NCBI RefSeq assembly: GCF_000750635.1
Contig: NZ_CCDM010000004.1
Span: 326,889-390,888 of the forward strand
Source of the DNA: Oceanobacillus jeddahensis
GTDB lineage: Bacteria; Bacillota; Bacilli; Bacillales; Amphibacillaceae
Direction: 5' to 3'
DNA: 64,000 bases
Positions 42,876 to 50,614 of the stretch are shown one piece after another. Below the pieces are notes generated by a model, which saw nothing but the letters and a program-made list of their open reading frames with translations, had not been told where the DNA came from and searched no databases. Within the stretch, counting starts at the first letter, position 1; every line of letters starts with the position of its first letter. A program made the position numbers and the translations under genes.

Positions 42876-42901
42876 TATAAAGAGGAAGTATAAAACTTTA
42901 G

Positions 42902-42945
42902 CGACGGTTTTCGATGAGGCGAGTAATCGCAATCTCAGTCCCAAC
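42902..42945 (+). repeat. Isolated inner module of the dispersed repeat, copy F
   Basis: CGACGGTTTTCGATGAGGCGAGTAATCGCAATCTCAGTCCCA matches the internal module of copies B and D, with the 11-nt loop GAGTAATCGCA unchanged and the stem altered to TGAGGC/ATCTCA. The outer parts of the repeat are absent, so modules can occur alone. Confidence 0.65.
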
Positions 42946-43016
42946 TAAGGCAGTCCTACGCCTTTCAGGCTTGACTTGCCAAGTTTTCTTAAAAAAAGAA
43001 TCATTTTAAACTTATT

Positions 43017-43056
43017 AACCAGGCCTTTAATAGCTATTAAAGACTGGTTATTTTGT
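43017..43056 (+). terminator. Terminator of the VOC/hydrolase operon
   Basis: AACCAG-GC-CTTTAATA and TATTAAAG-A-CTGGTT pair into a long stem with a GC loop, followed by ATTTTGTG. Confidence 0.8.
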
Positions 43057-43177
43057 GTAATCCAATCAAAATTCAATGAAATATACTATTCGTTTTTATT
43101 ATACTTTCTTATTCTCCTATTGAATTTATTTGGACGTTTATATAAAACGTTTATATAATAATAAATAAATATGGAGG

Positions 43178-43954
43178 TTGTCCAAAATTATACATAACAA
43201 TAATTTTTGGAATGCTACAGTTGAAGAACTTTCAAATGGCTATGCTTTTGATAAAAATACCGACAGCTATGTATGTCTGTTGTGCAACGAGCATTTCGAA
43301 GATGGGATTATCTATCCATCGGACGGAATATTATACGAAGCAAAAAAAGCTGTTATTCAGCATATCAAACAGGAACATGATTCTGTATTTGATTATCTCA
43401 TTCATCTTGATAGGAAATACACTGGATTAACAGATCATCAAAAAGAACTGCTTACCCTTTTCTATCAAGGGTTAACTGATAAAGAAATTGTCCAGGAACA
43501 AAATGGCGGAAGCCCTTCTACAATTCGAAGTCATCGTTTTAATCTAAAGGAAAAGGAGAAACGCGCGAAAGTTTTTCTGACATTAATGAATCTATTAAAT
43601 AAAGAAGTATGTCAGGAGAGTGATCATAAGTTTGTTCCCTTTCATAAGGGAGCGAAAATGGTGGATGATCGTTATGCCATTACAGAAGCGGAGAAAAAGA
43701 AAACTTTATCAACCTATTTTAAAGATGGATTAGATGGACAGCTGGATAAATTCCCAAGCAAAGAAAAAAGAAAATTGATTGTCCTACAAAATATCATTAC
43801 CCATTTTGAACTTCATAAGGTTTATTCAGAAAAAGAAGTAAATCAAATTCTTGAGCCTGTCTATCATGACTTTGTCACAGTTAGAAGATATTTAATCGAG
43901 TACGGCTTTATGGAACGAAATAGGGATGGTACGGCGTATTGGGTGAAAAATTAA
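43178..43954 (+). CDS. LuxR-type HTH regulator with DUF2087 domain
   Basis: A protein of about 258 residues. The N-terminal part has CLLCNEHFEDG...HIKQEHDSV, which resembles a C2H2-like metal site (about residues 33-68). A LuxR-type HTH follows (LTDHQKELLTLFYQGLTDKEIV...GSPSTIRSHRF), then a C-terminal DUF2087 domain (HFELHKVYSEKEVNQIL...RRYLIEYGFMERNRDG). The role is regulatory, signal unknown. The start is doubtful: TTG at 43178 touches the ribosome binding site GGAGG (43173-43177), while ATT at 43187 or ATA at 43190 are better spaced. It is 14 bp ahead of a DinB-like gene. Confidence 0.78.
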   Translation: MSKIIHNNNFWNATVEELSNGYAFDKNTDSYVCLLCNEHFEDGIIYPSDGILYEAKKAVIQHIKQEHDSVFDYLIHLDRKYTGLTDHQKELLTLFYQGLTDKEIVQEQNGGSPSTIRSHRFNLKEKEKRAKVFLTLMNLLNKEVCQESDHKFVPFHKGAKMVDDRYAITEAEKKKTLSTYFKDGLDGQLDKFPSKEKRKLIVLQNIITHFELHKVYSEKEVNQILEPVYHDFVTVRRYLIEYGFMERNRDGTAYWVKN

Positions 43955-43968
43955 GGAGATTTTATATT

Positions 43969-44499
43969 ATGAATAAAACGAAAGCTTTGCTAAATAACAT
44001 TACTTTTCAATTCAATATTTCTAAACAGCTGCTGGAATATCATCTCACTTCTCTGGGACAGGAAGAATATAGGTGGTGCTCTCCGAATGCCGGGCTCTAT
44101 CTTAAAGAGAAGAATGGAAAATGGGTTGCTGATTTACCTGAATCAGAAAATTATCATATTGGAACTCCCAGTATTGCCTGGACTTTATGGCATATCACGT
44201 TCTGGTGGGAAATGGTGTTGGATCATTCTTTCGGGGAAGGAACACTGACCAAAGAAGAAATTAAGGTTCATGAAGATGTTGCATCCGTAAAGACAGCTAT
44301 TCATTCCCTGATTGTAAAATGGGAAGAAATTTTGGCCAATTTAAAAGAAGAGGAACTATACAGCAAAGCATATACTGCATTTCCATTTAACAATGAAGTA
44401 GCATTCCATCATTTAGCTTCATGGCTTAATCTGGAATTAATGAAGAATGCTGCTGAAATAGGTTATGTCCGTTTTGAATATGCCTCTGCTGAGAAATAA
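43969..44499 (+). CDS. DinB-family (DUF664-like) four-helix protein
   Basis: A 176-residue protein of the DinB/YfiT four-helix fold, a family of metal-dependent enzymes and thiol transferases. The helix with TPSIAWTLWHITFWWEMVLDHSF carries the conserved His of the metal site; AFHHLASWLNLELMKNAAEIGYVRF near the end supplies another. The ATG at 43969 lies 8 nt after AAGGAG; the longer frame starting at 43939 is an overlap with the gene before. It probably belongs to the same transcript as the regulator upstream. Confidence 0.75.
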   Translation: MNKTKALLNNITFQFNISKQLLEYHLTSLGQEEYRWCSPNAGLYLKEKNGKWVADLPESENYHIGTPSIAWTLWHITFWWEMVLDHSFGEGTLTKEEIKVHEDVASVKTAIHSLIVKWEEILANLKEEELYSKAYTAFPFNNEVAFHHLASWLNLELMKNAAEIGYVRFEYASAEK

Positions 44500-44508
44500 G
44501 CTTATTAT

Positions 44509-44537
44509 GGAGGAGAGCTCCGAGGTAAAGCTCTCTC
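44509..44537. terminator. Possible convergent terminator
   Basis: GGAGGAGAGC and GCTCTCTCC can pair over about 7 bp (with one wobble). No T-run follows. It lies between the convergent DinB-like and efflux genes. Confidence 0.35.
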
Positions 44538-44576
44538 CCTCAATAGCCTTCAAATGAATCAAAGTGAGCTAAAAAT

Positions 44577-45836
44577 TTAATTAACCTCTGCTCTATTAAA
44601 TAATTTAACATTATCAATATCCGGGAGCTTACGTAAAACTGTACTGCATAACCAAAGAATGCTGAAGACGATCATGGAAATACCACAAATCAAAACCGGA
44701 ATTTCCGGTGTTAATGCTTCTCCCAAAAAGCCGCCAATCAACGCCCCCACCGGCATTCCCAGTGATGCTGCACTTGTTAACAGCGTAATAACCCTTCCTA
44801 TGAATGCTGTTTCTACCTGCTTCTGAATGGATGAAAAGATAAGGATATTTAGTACTCCAATCGATATGGCACCAATACCGAATAAAATCATGGATGCTAT
44901 TATTGGCAGGGTGGCTGTTCCTATCCACATGATTCCTGTGCCAATAAATAAGAATATAATTAATTTTCCGAAATCAAAATGTTTGAGTTTTGGAGTAATC
45001 ATTGTACCTATCATGACTCCAATGGACATAGAAGCAAGATAAAATCCATACATAGCTTCTGTTCCGTTCCCTTTTATAAGCGTAAATGCAGGTAAATTTG
45101 TTGTCATGATGATCATAGCTATATTTACGAAGACAATTGAAAATATCATTTTAGGAACTAAAGATTTTCTAATATAATTAAAGCCTGCTTTCAGATCTAA
45201 AAAATAAACATGAACTGCAGAACCAATTGACTGAGATGTCCCACTAGAATTAACGGGCTTCCCAAAATTAAAAAATGCATAGGAGAGACTTACTAGTAAC
45301 AGGCATATAGCGGTAATCGAAATAGCCGGAACTGTACCAATAAATGTTATGATAATACCTGCTCCTGCAATGAAAGCAATGTCCATCGCTTCACGAATCG
45401 TTTGTAAATAGGCGTTTGCTTCTACGATATTATCTTTTCCAACAATAATGGGTAATATGGTCGATTCAATGGGATACGTATATTGTGTAATTAAAGCAGT
45501 GATAAATAGCAGACTAATGACGTACCAAATATTTAATCCAATGGTGTAGTGTAATAAAGGTATCGTAAATAAAATAATTGCTTTGATAAGGTTACTATAT
45601 ACCAGACCATTTTTATATTTAGTATAGTTAGCTAACGGGGCAATTAAAAAAGACAATACGCCGGCTGAGGTTATCGCGAAAAACGCAAATCCAGAATAGA
45701 GAACGCTGCCACTAATATTTAAAACAAGCAGCATTCCTGCAACGGAGTATATACCATTTCCTAATCCATTAATAAAAACACCGGTCATCAATATTAAATA
45801 ATTTCTTTCCAATACAAATGGCTTTATTCTTTTCAT
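44577..45836 (-). CDS. DHA3-family efflux MFS transporter
   Basis: A 419-residue pump of the Mef-like DHA3 branch, with 12 hydrophobic segments. RNYLILMTGVFINGLGNGIYSVA and IAPLANYTKYKNGLVYSNL (loop 2-3) are typical, and IVGKDNIVEANAYLQTIREAMD is the loop 4-5 motif. It overlaps the ArsR gene upstream by 4 bp (ATGA), so its expression is linked to that repressor. The substrate is unknown; a drug or metal complex sensed by the ArsR protein is a fair guess. Confidence 0.85.
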   Translation of the reverse strand: MKRIKPFVLERNYLILMTGVFINGLGNGIYSVAGMLLVLNISGSVLYSGFAFFAITSAGVLSFLIAPLANYTKYKNGLVYSNLIKAIILFTIPLLHYTIGLNIWYVISLLFITALITQYTYPIESTILPIIVGKDNIVEANAYLQTIREAMDIAFIAGAGIIITFIGTVPAISITAICLLLVSLSYAFFNFGKPVNSSGTSQSIGSAVHVYFLDLKAGFNYIRKSLVPKMIFSIVFVNIAMIIMTTNLPAFTLIKGNGTEAMYGFYLASMSIGVMIGTMITPKLKHFDFGKLIIFLFIGTGIMWIGTATLPIIASMILFGIGAISIGVLNILIFSSIQKQVETAFIGRVITLLTSAASLGMPVGALIGGFLGEALTPEIPVLICGISMIVFSILWLCSTVLRKLPDIDNVKLFNRAEVN

Positions 45837-46321
45837 TCCTCTTCCCCCTCATTAAATTCTTTGATAAGAAATTCTACAGAATAAGATGACTGCTCTTCGC
45901 TATCCTTTTCTTTATATGATAAATGACCGTATTTAAAGAAAAGGTCCTGCAGCTCTTCTCCCAACTGATCTACAAGTTTTTTAGACAGATATATATTAGT
46001 ACTTCCACTATTTACATGCCCGGCCGGAGATATTTGCTCCGGATTTTTAAACAATACTGCTTTTGCTCTATAAAACTTCTCAACAATTCCTTTTTCTGTC
46101 CGAACACTTTCTACTTCTAAAATATCGTGCTTAACAAGCTGCTGAATATGATAATAAATCGTCCCGGGATTCTTCCCCATTAAATCTGCTGCTTGTTTCG
46201 GTGTCATCGCCTGTTCAAAAAGCAAGGCGATTAACCTTGATCTTAACGGGTTAGAGATTACTTTCTGCTGTTCCCAATTTATTTGCATCCTTTTATCCTT
46301 ATGAAATTCATTCCAGTCCAT
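45833..46321 (-). CDS. ArsR-type winged-helix repressor
   Basis: A 162-residue regulator: SNPLRSRLIALLFEQAMTPKQAADLMGKNPGTIYYHIQQLVKHDIL (about 26-72) is an ArsR/HTH_20-type winged helix. The following region, with FYRAKAVLF and a long C-terminal helical part, may be a ligand-binding extension. No CxCxC metal site is present. The start ATG at 46321 follows GGAAGGTGAT. Two copies of ATTTGGA-AA-TCCAAAT in its promoter are probable operators for itself and the linked efflux gene. Confidence 0.88.
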   Translation of the reverse strand: MDWNEFHKDKRMQINWEQQKVISNPLRSRLIALLFEQAMTPKQAADLMGKNPGTIYYHIQQLVKHDILEVESVRTEKGIVEKFYRAKAVLFKNPEQISPAGHVNSGSTNIYLSKKLVDQLGEELQDLFFKYGHLSYKEKDSEEQSSYSVEFLIKEFNEGEEE

Positions 46322-46361
46322 TGCTATCACCTTCCATTTTAATATTTATATTTATAAATCA

Positions 46362-46421
46362 ATTTGGAAATCCAAATCATATATTTGTATTCATCATACG
46401 ATTTGGATTTCCAAATGTCAA
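46362..46421 (-). promoter_or_regulatory. ArsR-gene promoter with two identical dyads
   Basis: The 16-bp dyad ATTTGGAAATCCAAAT (46362-46377) and its reverse complement (46401-46416) are 23 bp apart. On the minus strand a -35 TTGACA (46416-46421) and a -10 TATGAT (46393-46398) are 17 bp apart, and the upper dyad fills the spacer. The second lies just downstream. Both are positioned for repression. Confidence 0.85.
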
Positions 46422-46674
46422 TGTTTTTTTTCTGACTTTTTAAAAATTAATACGTAAATACATACTTATTTTATCAACGTTGGTTAGGAACTACTTTAAT
46501 AATCAGTGGCTTTTCTGATCCAGGAAGGAATTAAAAGAAGTTGATATTGATAGTCAGCTTAAGTATGGGAGAAAATTTAGCAATTGTTATACTTTTACAG
46601 AATCGTACAGGTGTTATACTTGAATACATACAGATGTTCCATAACAAAATGGTAAAAAAGAAAGGATGCTGAAA

Positions 46675-47187
46675 ATGCCAATCACCTCGGAAAGACTATT
46701 ATTTCGCCGATATCATGATGACGATTTTAACTTTCTCATGTCTTTATTATCAGATGCTGAAGTAGTAAGATTTATAGGGGATGGAAAGACAAGGGATGAA
46801 AACGAAGGAAAAAACTTTTTAAAGTGGATATATAGCAGCTATGAATCGGGAGAAAATTTAGGGCTAAGGCTTTTAGTACATAAAGCAGATAATACACTGG
46901 TTGGACACGCAGGCATCGTTCCGCAAACCATTGACGGTAGAGAGGAAATGGAGATAGGCTATTGGATTTCCCGTAAGCATTGGGGTAAAGGCTACGCAAC
47001 AGAAGCTGCCAAAACATTATTACACTTTGGCAGCGAACAACTGGGTATACAAAGTTTTATTTCCCTGATTCAGCCGAATAATCTTTCTTCACAACATGTA
47101 GCAAAAAAGATTGGGATGGCGTTTGATAAAGAAATTTTGTTAGGCGGGCAGAGAGTATATTTATATTCCATTGACACGTCGCGATAA
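46675..47187 (+). CDS. GNAT-family (RimJ/RimL-like) N-acetyltransferase
   Basis: A 170-residue acetyltransferase with the RimJ/RimL layout: MPITSERLLFRRYHDDDFNFL, VGHAGIVPQTIDGREEMEIGYWISRKHWGKGYATEAAKTLL (Q/R-x-x-G-x-G/A motif as HWGKGYATEA) and LIQPNNLSSQHVAKKIGMAF. Targets include ribosomal protein N-termini or small amines; unknown here. The ATG at 46675 is 8 nt after AAAGGATG; 46666 is too close to the ribosome binding site. It is a single gene; TATACT at 46615-46620 is a possible -10. Confidence 0.85.
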   Translation: MPITSERLLFRRYHDDDFNFLMSLLSDAEVVRFIGDGKTRDENEGKNFLKWIYSSYESGENLGLRLLVHKADNTLVGHAGIVPQTIDGREEMEIGYWISRKHWGKGYATEAAKTLLHFGSEQLGIQSFISLIQPNNLSSQHVAKKIGMAFDKEILLGGQRVYLYSIDTSR

Positions 47188-47223
47188 GATTCTGATCTCT
47201 CTATTTTCATTTCAAAGTTAACC

Positions 47224-48087
47224 CTATTGATGCAATAACAGGCGTGTTTGAGCTTCTTTTAATGTATCTGACCATAGCTTTATATATTTCTCCTGCACCG
47301 GAAAATCTTTTACTTCCAGCCAGTTTTTTATTTCTCTGGACGCTATTAGTATTACATCTCTGTACAGCTCCATCCGATCCCGGCAGCTATCTAATTTATC
47401 AAATTGGGATAAACGCTGCAGAGGAGATCCCGAAAATAACATAAATAGTGCTGTATCATACGAATCCGGACGCAAACCAGCCCATTCCCAATCAATGATA
47501 TAATATAGTTCTCCTTTTTTTATTATATTTGGCGGAATAAGGTCGCCATGGCTGAAAACAAGCTTTACATTTTGATTTAATGTTCCGATTAACCGTTCTG
47601 TATTTTGTCTTGTTTTTGTATCTAATTTTTTATAAATGACTTGAAAGTATTTCTCGAGCTTGCTATCCCTGTTTAAAACATTAATATCTTCAGGATATTC
47701 CTTTAGCTTTCCAATCTTTTTAATCTCCTTCAGAATATCTTTTGAATCGATGTTCTGTTGTATTGTAAAATCATTCCTGCTTGCACCCAGTGCACTTCCC
47801 GTAATTCTTTCCAAAATGAGTAAGACGTACCTTTCATTCTGAAAATAATCCACTAGTTTAGGCGTATGTAGAATATCGGAACATAGAAACTTATAAATCT
47901 TTATTTCATTTAATAATGAACTGTGGAACTCCTTTTCTTTAGCTGTGCCAACCTTTATAAAATATTTATCTGTTAAAAGGAATGCACGCTGCCTGCTTTT
48001 TAGCTTGTTTTCTAAATCCTTTATCTCCTGTTTATTTATATAAGAATGTATTTTAGGTATATCAGATAATTTATTAGATATATTCAT
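47224..48087 (-). CDS. APH/choline-kinase-like phosphotransferase
   Basis: A 287-residue kinase of the aminoglycoside phosphotransferase superfamily: FIKVGTAKEKEFHSSLLNEI in the nucleotide lobe, catalytic loop FSHGDLIPPNII (H-G-D-x-x-x-x-N) and metal motif IIDWEWAGL. The ATG at 48087 lies 7 nt after AAAGGATA. It follows a serine hydrolase gene after 32 bp on the same strand, probably one operon. The substrate is unknown; choline, homoserine and drugs are all found in this fold. Confidence 0.83.
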   Translation of the reverse strand: MNISNKLSDIPKIHSYINKQEIKDLENKLKSRQRAFLLTDKYFIKVGTAKEKEFHSSLLNEIKIYKFLCSDILHTPKLVDYFQNERYVLLILERITGSALGASRNDFTIQQNIDSKDILKEIKKIGKLKEYPEDINVLNRDSKLEKYFQVIYKKLDTKTRQNTERLIGTLNQNVKLVFSHGDLIPPNIIKKGELYYIIDWEWAGLRPDSYDTALFMLFSGSPLQRLSQFDKLDSCRDRMELYRDVILIASREIKNWLEVKDFPVQEKYIKLWSDTLKEAQTRLLLHQ

Positions 48088-48119
48088 TTTATATCCTTTC
48101 TGCCAATGACCTGATTTTA

Positions 48120-49034
48120 TCACGTATTTATACAAGCATTTATTAATAGATACTTCTTAAAATAATCTATTGGCCTTGATGAACCATCCGTAATATCACT
48201 TGTAAAAACAGCTGTTAATTTATAGTCCGGGACCACAAAGATATATTGTCCATTTTTACCAAGAGCAAAAAATGTTTCCGGTATTGGAGACTCTTGATCC
48301 TCCCCTGTTAAAACCCACCAGTGATATCCATAGGAAAATGTATTATCCATTTTAAAAATGGCAGCAGTGGAGTCCTCAACCCAGTCACTTGGAACGATTT
48401 GTTTGGAATTCCATTGGCCCTTGTTCATATACAATACCCCTATTTTTAATAAGTCCTCCGTTTTCATGTTTAATCCAAAGCCGCCAATTGCTATTCCCTG
48501 AGAGTCAGAATTCCATTTATACGCTGTTATACCCAGCGGCAAAAATAAATACTTTTGCGCAAAGGTTACAGTATCTAGTCCAGTTGCTTTTTGTAAGATG
48601 GCACTTAATAATTGGGAAGATCCGCAGCTGTATTCTCTCTCTTTCCCCGGCTTATATTCAACCGGCTGACTGAGTACAAATTCAACCCAATTTTTCGTCG
48701 GTATCATTACGGCATTTCCTGGCCAATGTAATCCTGAAGTCATTGTTAATAAATGCCTGATCGTAATTTCATCACTAATTGATTCCTTCCTGTATTCTGG
48801 AAAGTATGTTGCAATCGGCGTATTCACATGCGGTATATAACCTTTATCTATTGCAATACCGACTAAAGCAGATAAGATACTTTTTGTAACAGAATATATC
48901 TTATGCTGCCTCACCTTCATTTTTTTATTTCGATAATATTCAAAAATCAGTTTGTCATCATGCTGGATGAGACAGCTGTCAATTTTATCTTTCATTACTT
49001 CTTTTTCAAAGTTCTTCATCCATTTTTCGCTCAT
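48120..49034 (-). CDS. Serine hydrolase of the beta-lactamase family
   Basis: A 304-residue hydrolase of the class C beta-lactamase fold: IYSVTKSIL (S-x-x-K, about residue 48-51), YSCGSSQLL (Y-x-S/N variant, YSC) and a third motif near the C-terminus (LGKNGQY, resembling the HxG/KxG element). No signal peptide. It is unlike the longer serine hydrolase at 5687 in size and context. The ATG follows AGGGGGACAAT. A role in ester or peptide hydrolysis is likely. Confidence 0.8.
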   Translation of the reverse strand: MSEKWMKNFEKEVMKDKIDSCLIQHDDKLIFEYYRNKKMKVRQHKIYSVTKSILSALVGIAIDKGYIPHVNTPIATYFPEYRKESISDEITIRHLLTMTSGLHWPGNAVMIPTKNWVEFVLSQPVEYKPGKEREYSCGSSQLLSAILQKATGLDTVTFAQKYLFLPLGITAYKWNSDSQGIAIGGFGLNMKTEDLLKIGVLYMNKGQWNSKQIVPSDWVEDSTAAIFKMDNTFSYGYHWWVLTGEDQESPIPETFFALGKNGQYIFVVPDYKLTAVFTSDITDGSSRPIDYFKKYLLINACINT

Positions 49035-49121
49035 ATTGTCCCCCTAAAAACTGGCATTCATTTAGTATAAGTCCATCCAATATCTTTTCTCTTCCTTTAT
49101 AATTTCAAAGCTAAGAGATCT

Positions 49122-49173
49122 ATAAAACGAAACTTTATGCAGCCGGAGTTTTACAGCGCTTTTCCGTGATAAA
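49122..49173 (+). repeat. Dispersed structured repeat, minimal copy G (52 bp)
   Basis: ATAAAACGAAACTTTATGCA at 49122 and TTTTCCGTGATAAA ending at 49173 are the two ends of the family; the middle is deleted. ATAAA again borders both ends. This shows that the outer edges are the conserved part. Confidence 0.75.
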
Positions 49174-49320
49174 TAATATCTGAATGGTAATTAATCCCAT
49201 GATAATACCATTGAATTGCAGCTGCTTTATCTCCATCCTGATAGTTTCTAATTATATAACTGCTTTTCAGAACCTGCTCCCCACAAATATATTAGTTTTA
49301 TGGTTTATTTCCACAAAACC

Positions 49321-49863
49321 TTATAATTGTTTACTCGACATCACATCTACTGTTTTAAAATAATTTATAATTTCCGTATTATTTTTAAAAAGAATGAGCT
49401 TATAATTATAAGGTCTTAACATTTTAAAAATTTCTTGCTTACTTTCATGTTCAAAAACAGTATTATAGTTATATAGATTTTTTAAAATTCTTAATGTCGG
49501 CTTATAGTTTGACCCTTCTAAGCCTAACTTCTGTCTAATAAACCTTTTGATGATTCTAAATCTCCTAATCGATAATTTAGTATCTAAAAACATAATAATA
49601 TCAGCATTTTGAAGACATGGAGCAATCCACTTATGATGGACTCCTTCAATAATCCACTTATCAGAATTAACGATAGTTTCTAAGGTTTCATCTCTTTCTG
49701 CCTGGGATCTTTTAATATCTCCTGTATCCAATCTTTCCCAAACAACATTATCCAATTCATAATAGGGAATTTGTAGTTGAATAGAGGGCCTCTTGGCCAT
49801 AGTCGTTTTCCCGCTTCCAATTGAACCTATAATATGTATTTTTTCCGGAAGCTTTTGATTCAT
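49321..49863 (-). CDS. P-loop kinase-like protein (FlaR/topology-modulation family)
   Basis: A 180-residue protein: GSIGSGKTTMAKR (Walker A, residues 13-25), ELDNVVWERL, WIIEGVHHKWI and IIMFLDT. This arrangement matches adenylate-kinase-like proteins annotated as DNA topology modulation protein FlaR, whose true substrate is uncertain. The ATG follows GGGGTGAATAA. It is probably monocistronic. Confidence 0.8.
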   Translation of the reverse strand: MNQKLPEKIHIIGSIGSGKTTMAKRPSIQLQIPYYELDNVVWERLDTGDIKRSQAERDETLETIVNSDKWIIEGVHHKWIAPCLQNADIIMFLDTKLSIRRFRIIKRFIRQKLGLEGSNYKPTLRILKNLYNYNTVFEHESKQEIFKMLRPYNYKLILFKNNTEIINYFKTVDVMSSKQL

Positions 49864-50052
49864 TTATTCACCCCAAACTATCCATCTGTTTTAATTCTAT
49901 ATACACGCAGATCTTATAATTACATACTAACATAATACTTCATGCTTTCATTGCGAATTTTTGAAATTATAATAATTTGAGTACATTGCAGAAAACGCAC
50001 AGATAATGAACCAAATTACCGGAATTATATATGTGACTTAAATGTGCTCATA

Positions 50053-50083
50053 AAAAAACGGGCGTACTTCTGCCCGGTTTTTT
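50053..50083 (-). terminator. Hairpin terminator
   Basis: AAAAAACGGGC and GCCCGGTTTTTT pair with one mismatch around a short loop. It ends the dead paralogue copy at 50089 on the minus strand. Confidence 0.6.
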
Positions 50084-50088
50084 CCCCC

Positions 50089-50270
50089 TATTTCAATGAC
50101 TGTATCGCTTCTTTAACAGGTGTCTCTCCCCCTCCACCTACTGCACGAAATCTTTTGCCGATGATTGTATCATTTTCCAAGCTGATTTAGATTACTTTCG
50201 CAATATCTTCCCAGGGGTATTTCTCTTCGTTTCACATTGTCCAACTACTAAGATGTTCAAAACACGCACT
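50089..50270 (-). pseudogene. Remnant of an NAD(P)-binding gene, paralogue of 54896-55555
   Basis: On the minus strand, 50225-50270 matches the promoter end and first codons (TTGAACATCTTAGTAGTTGG, encoding VLNILVVG) of the gene at 54896-55555. It then jumps directly to its C-terminal coding end (about 50098-50215: EDIAKVIYT-like to EAIQSVK-like). The central two thirds are missing and the frame is broken by TAA. It is an internal-deletion relic of a duplicated gene. Confidence 0.75.
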
Positions 50271-50614
50271 CTTCTGTTTTGACTTTTCTCTTTTTATTGC
50301 AAAAATTCCTGCTATTTTCTACAGATTTCAACATTTGAATGTCAGAATATGCGCTTTCCCGGGAAATATTTCAAAGCAGGAACAGAAATATTACTGTTCA
50401 TTTATGATTAAAATGCTGCTAATGATTCCTTTCACCGCGGAGCTTTAAGAAATCATGTTAATAATATTTCTTTTCTTGGAAATATACTTTGCAGCTGCTT
50501 TATCCTATTTTTTAATTTCTGATCATTCTTCTTTAATAAAATAACTTTTGTCCATTTGAAAGGATTTAATACACCCTTGTATTCTCTGTTATGAAAGAAC
50601 GATTTTCTTTTATA
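50271..50614. other. AT-rich gap downstream of the TRAP permease
   Basis: About 340 bp with no convincing ORF, hairpin or repeat on either strand. It may be decayed sequence from the same duplication that left the relic at 50089. Confidence 0.4.
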
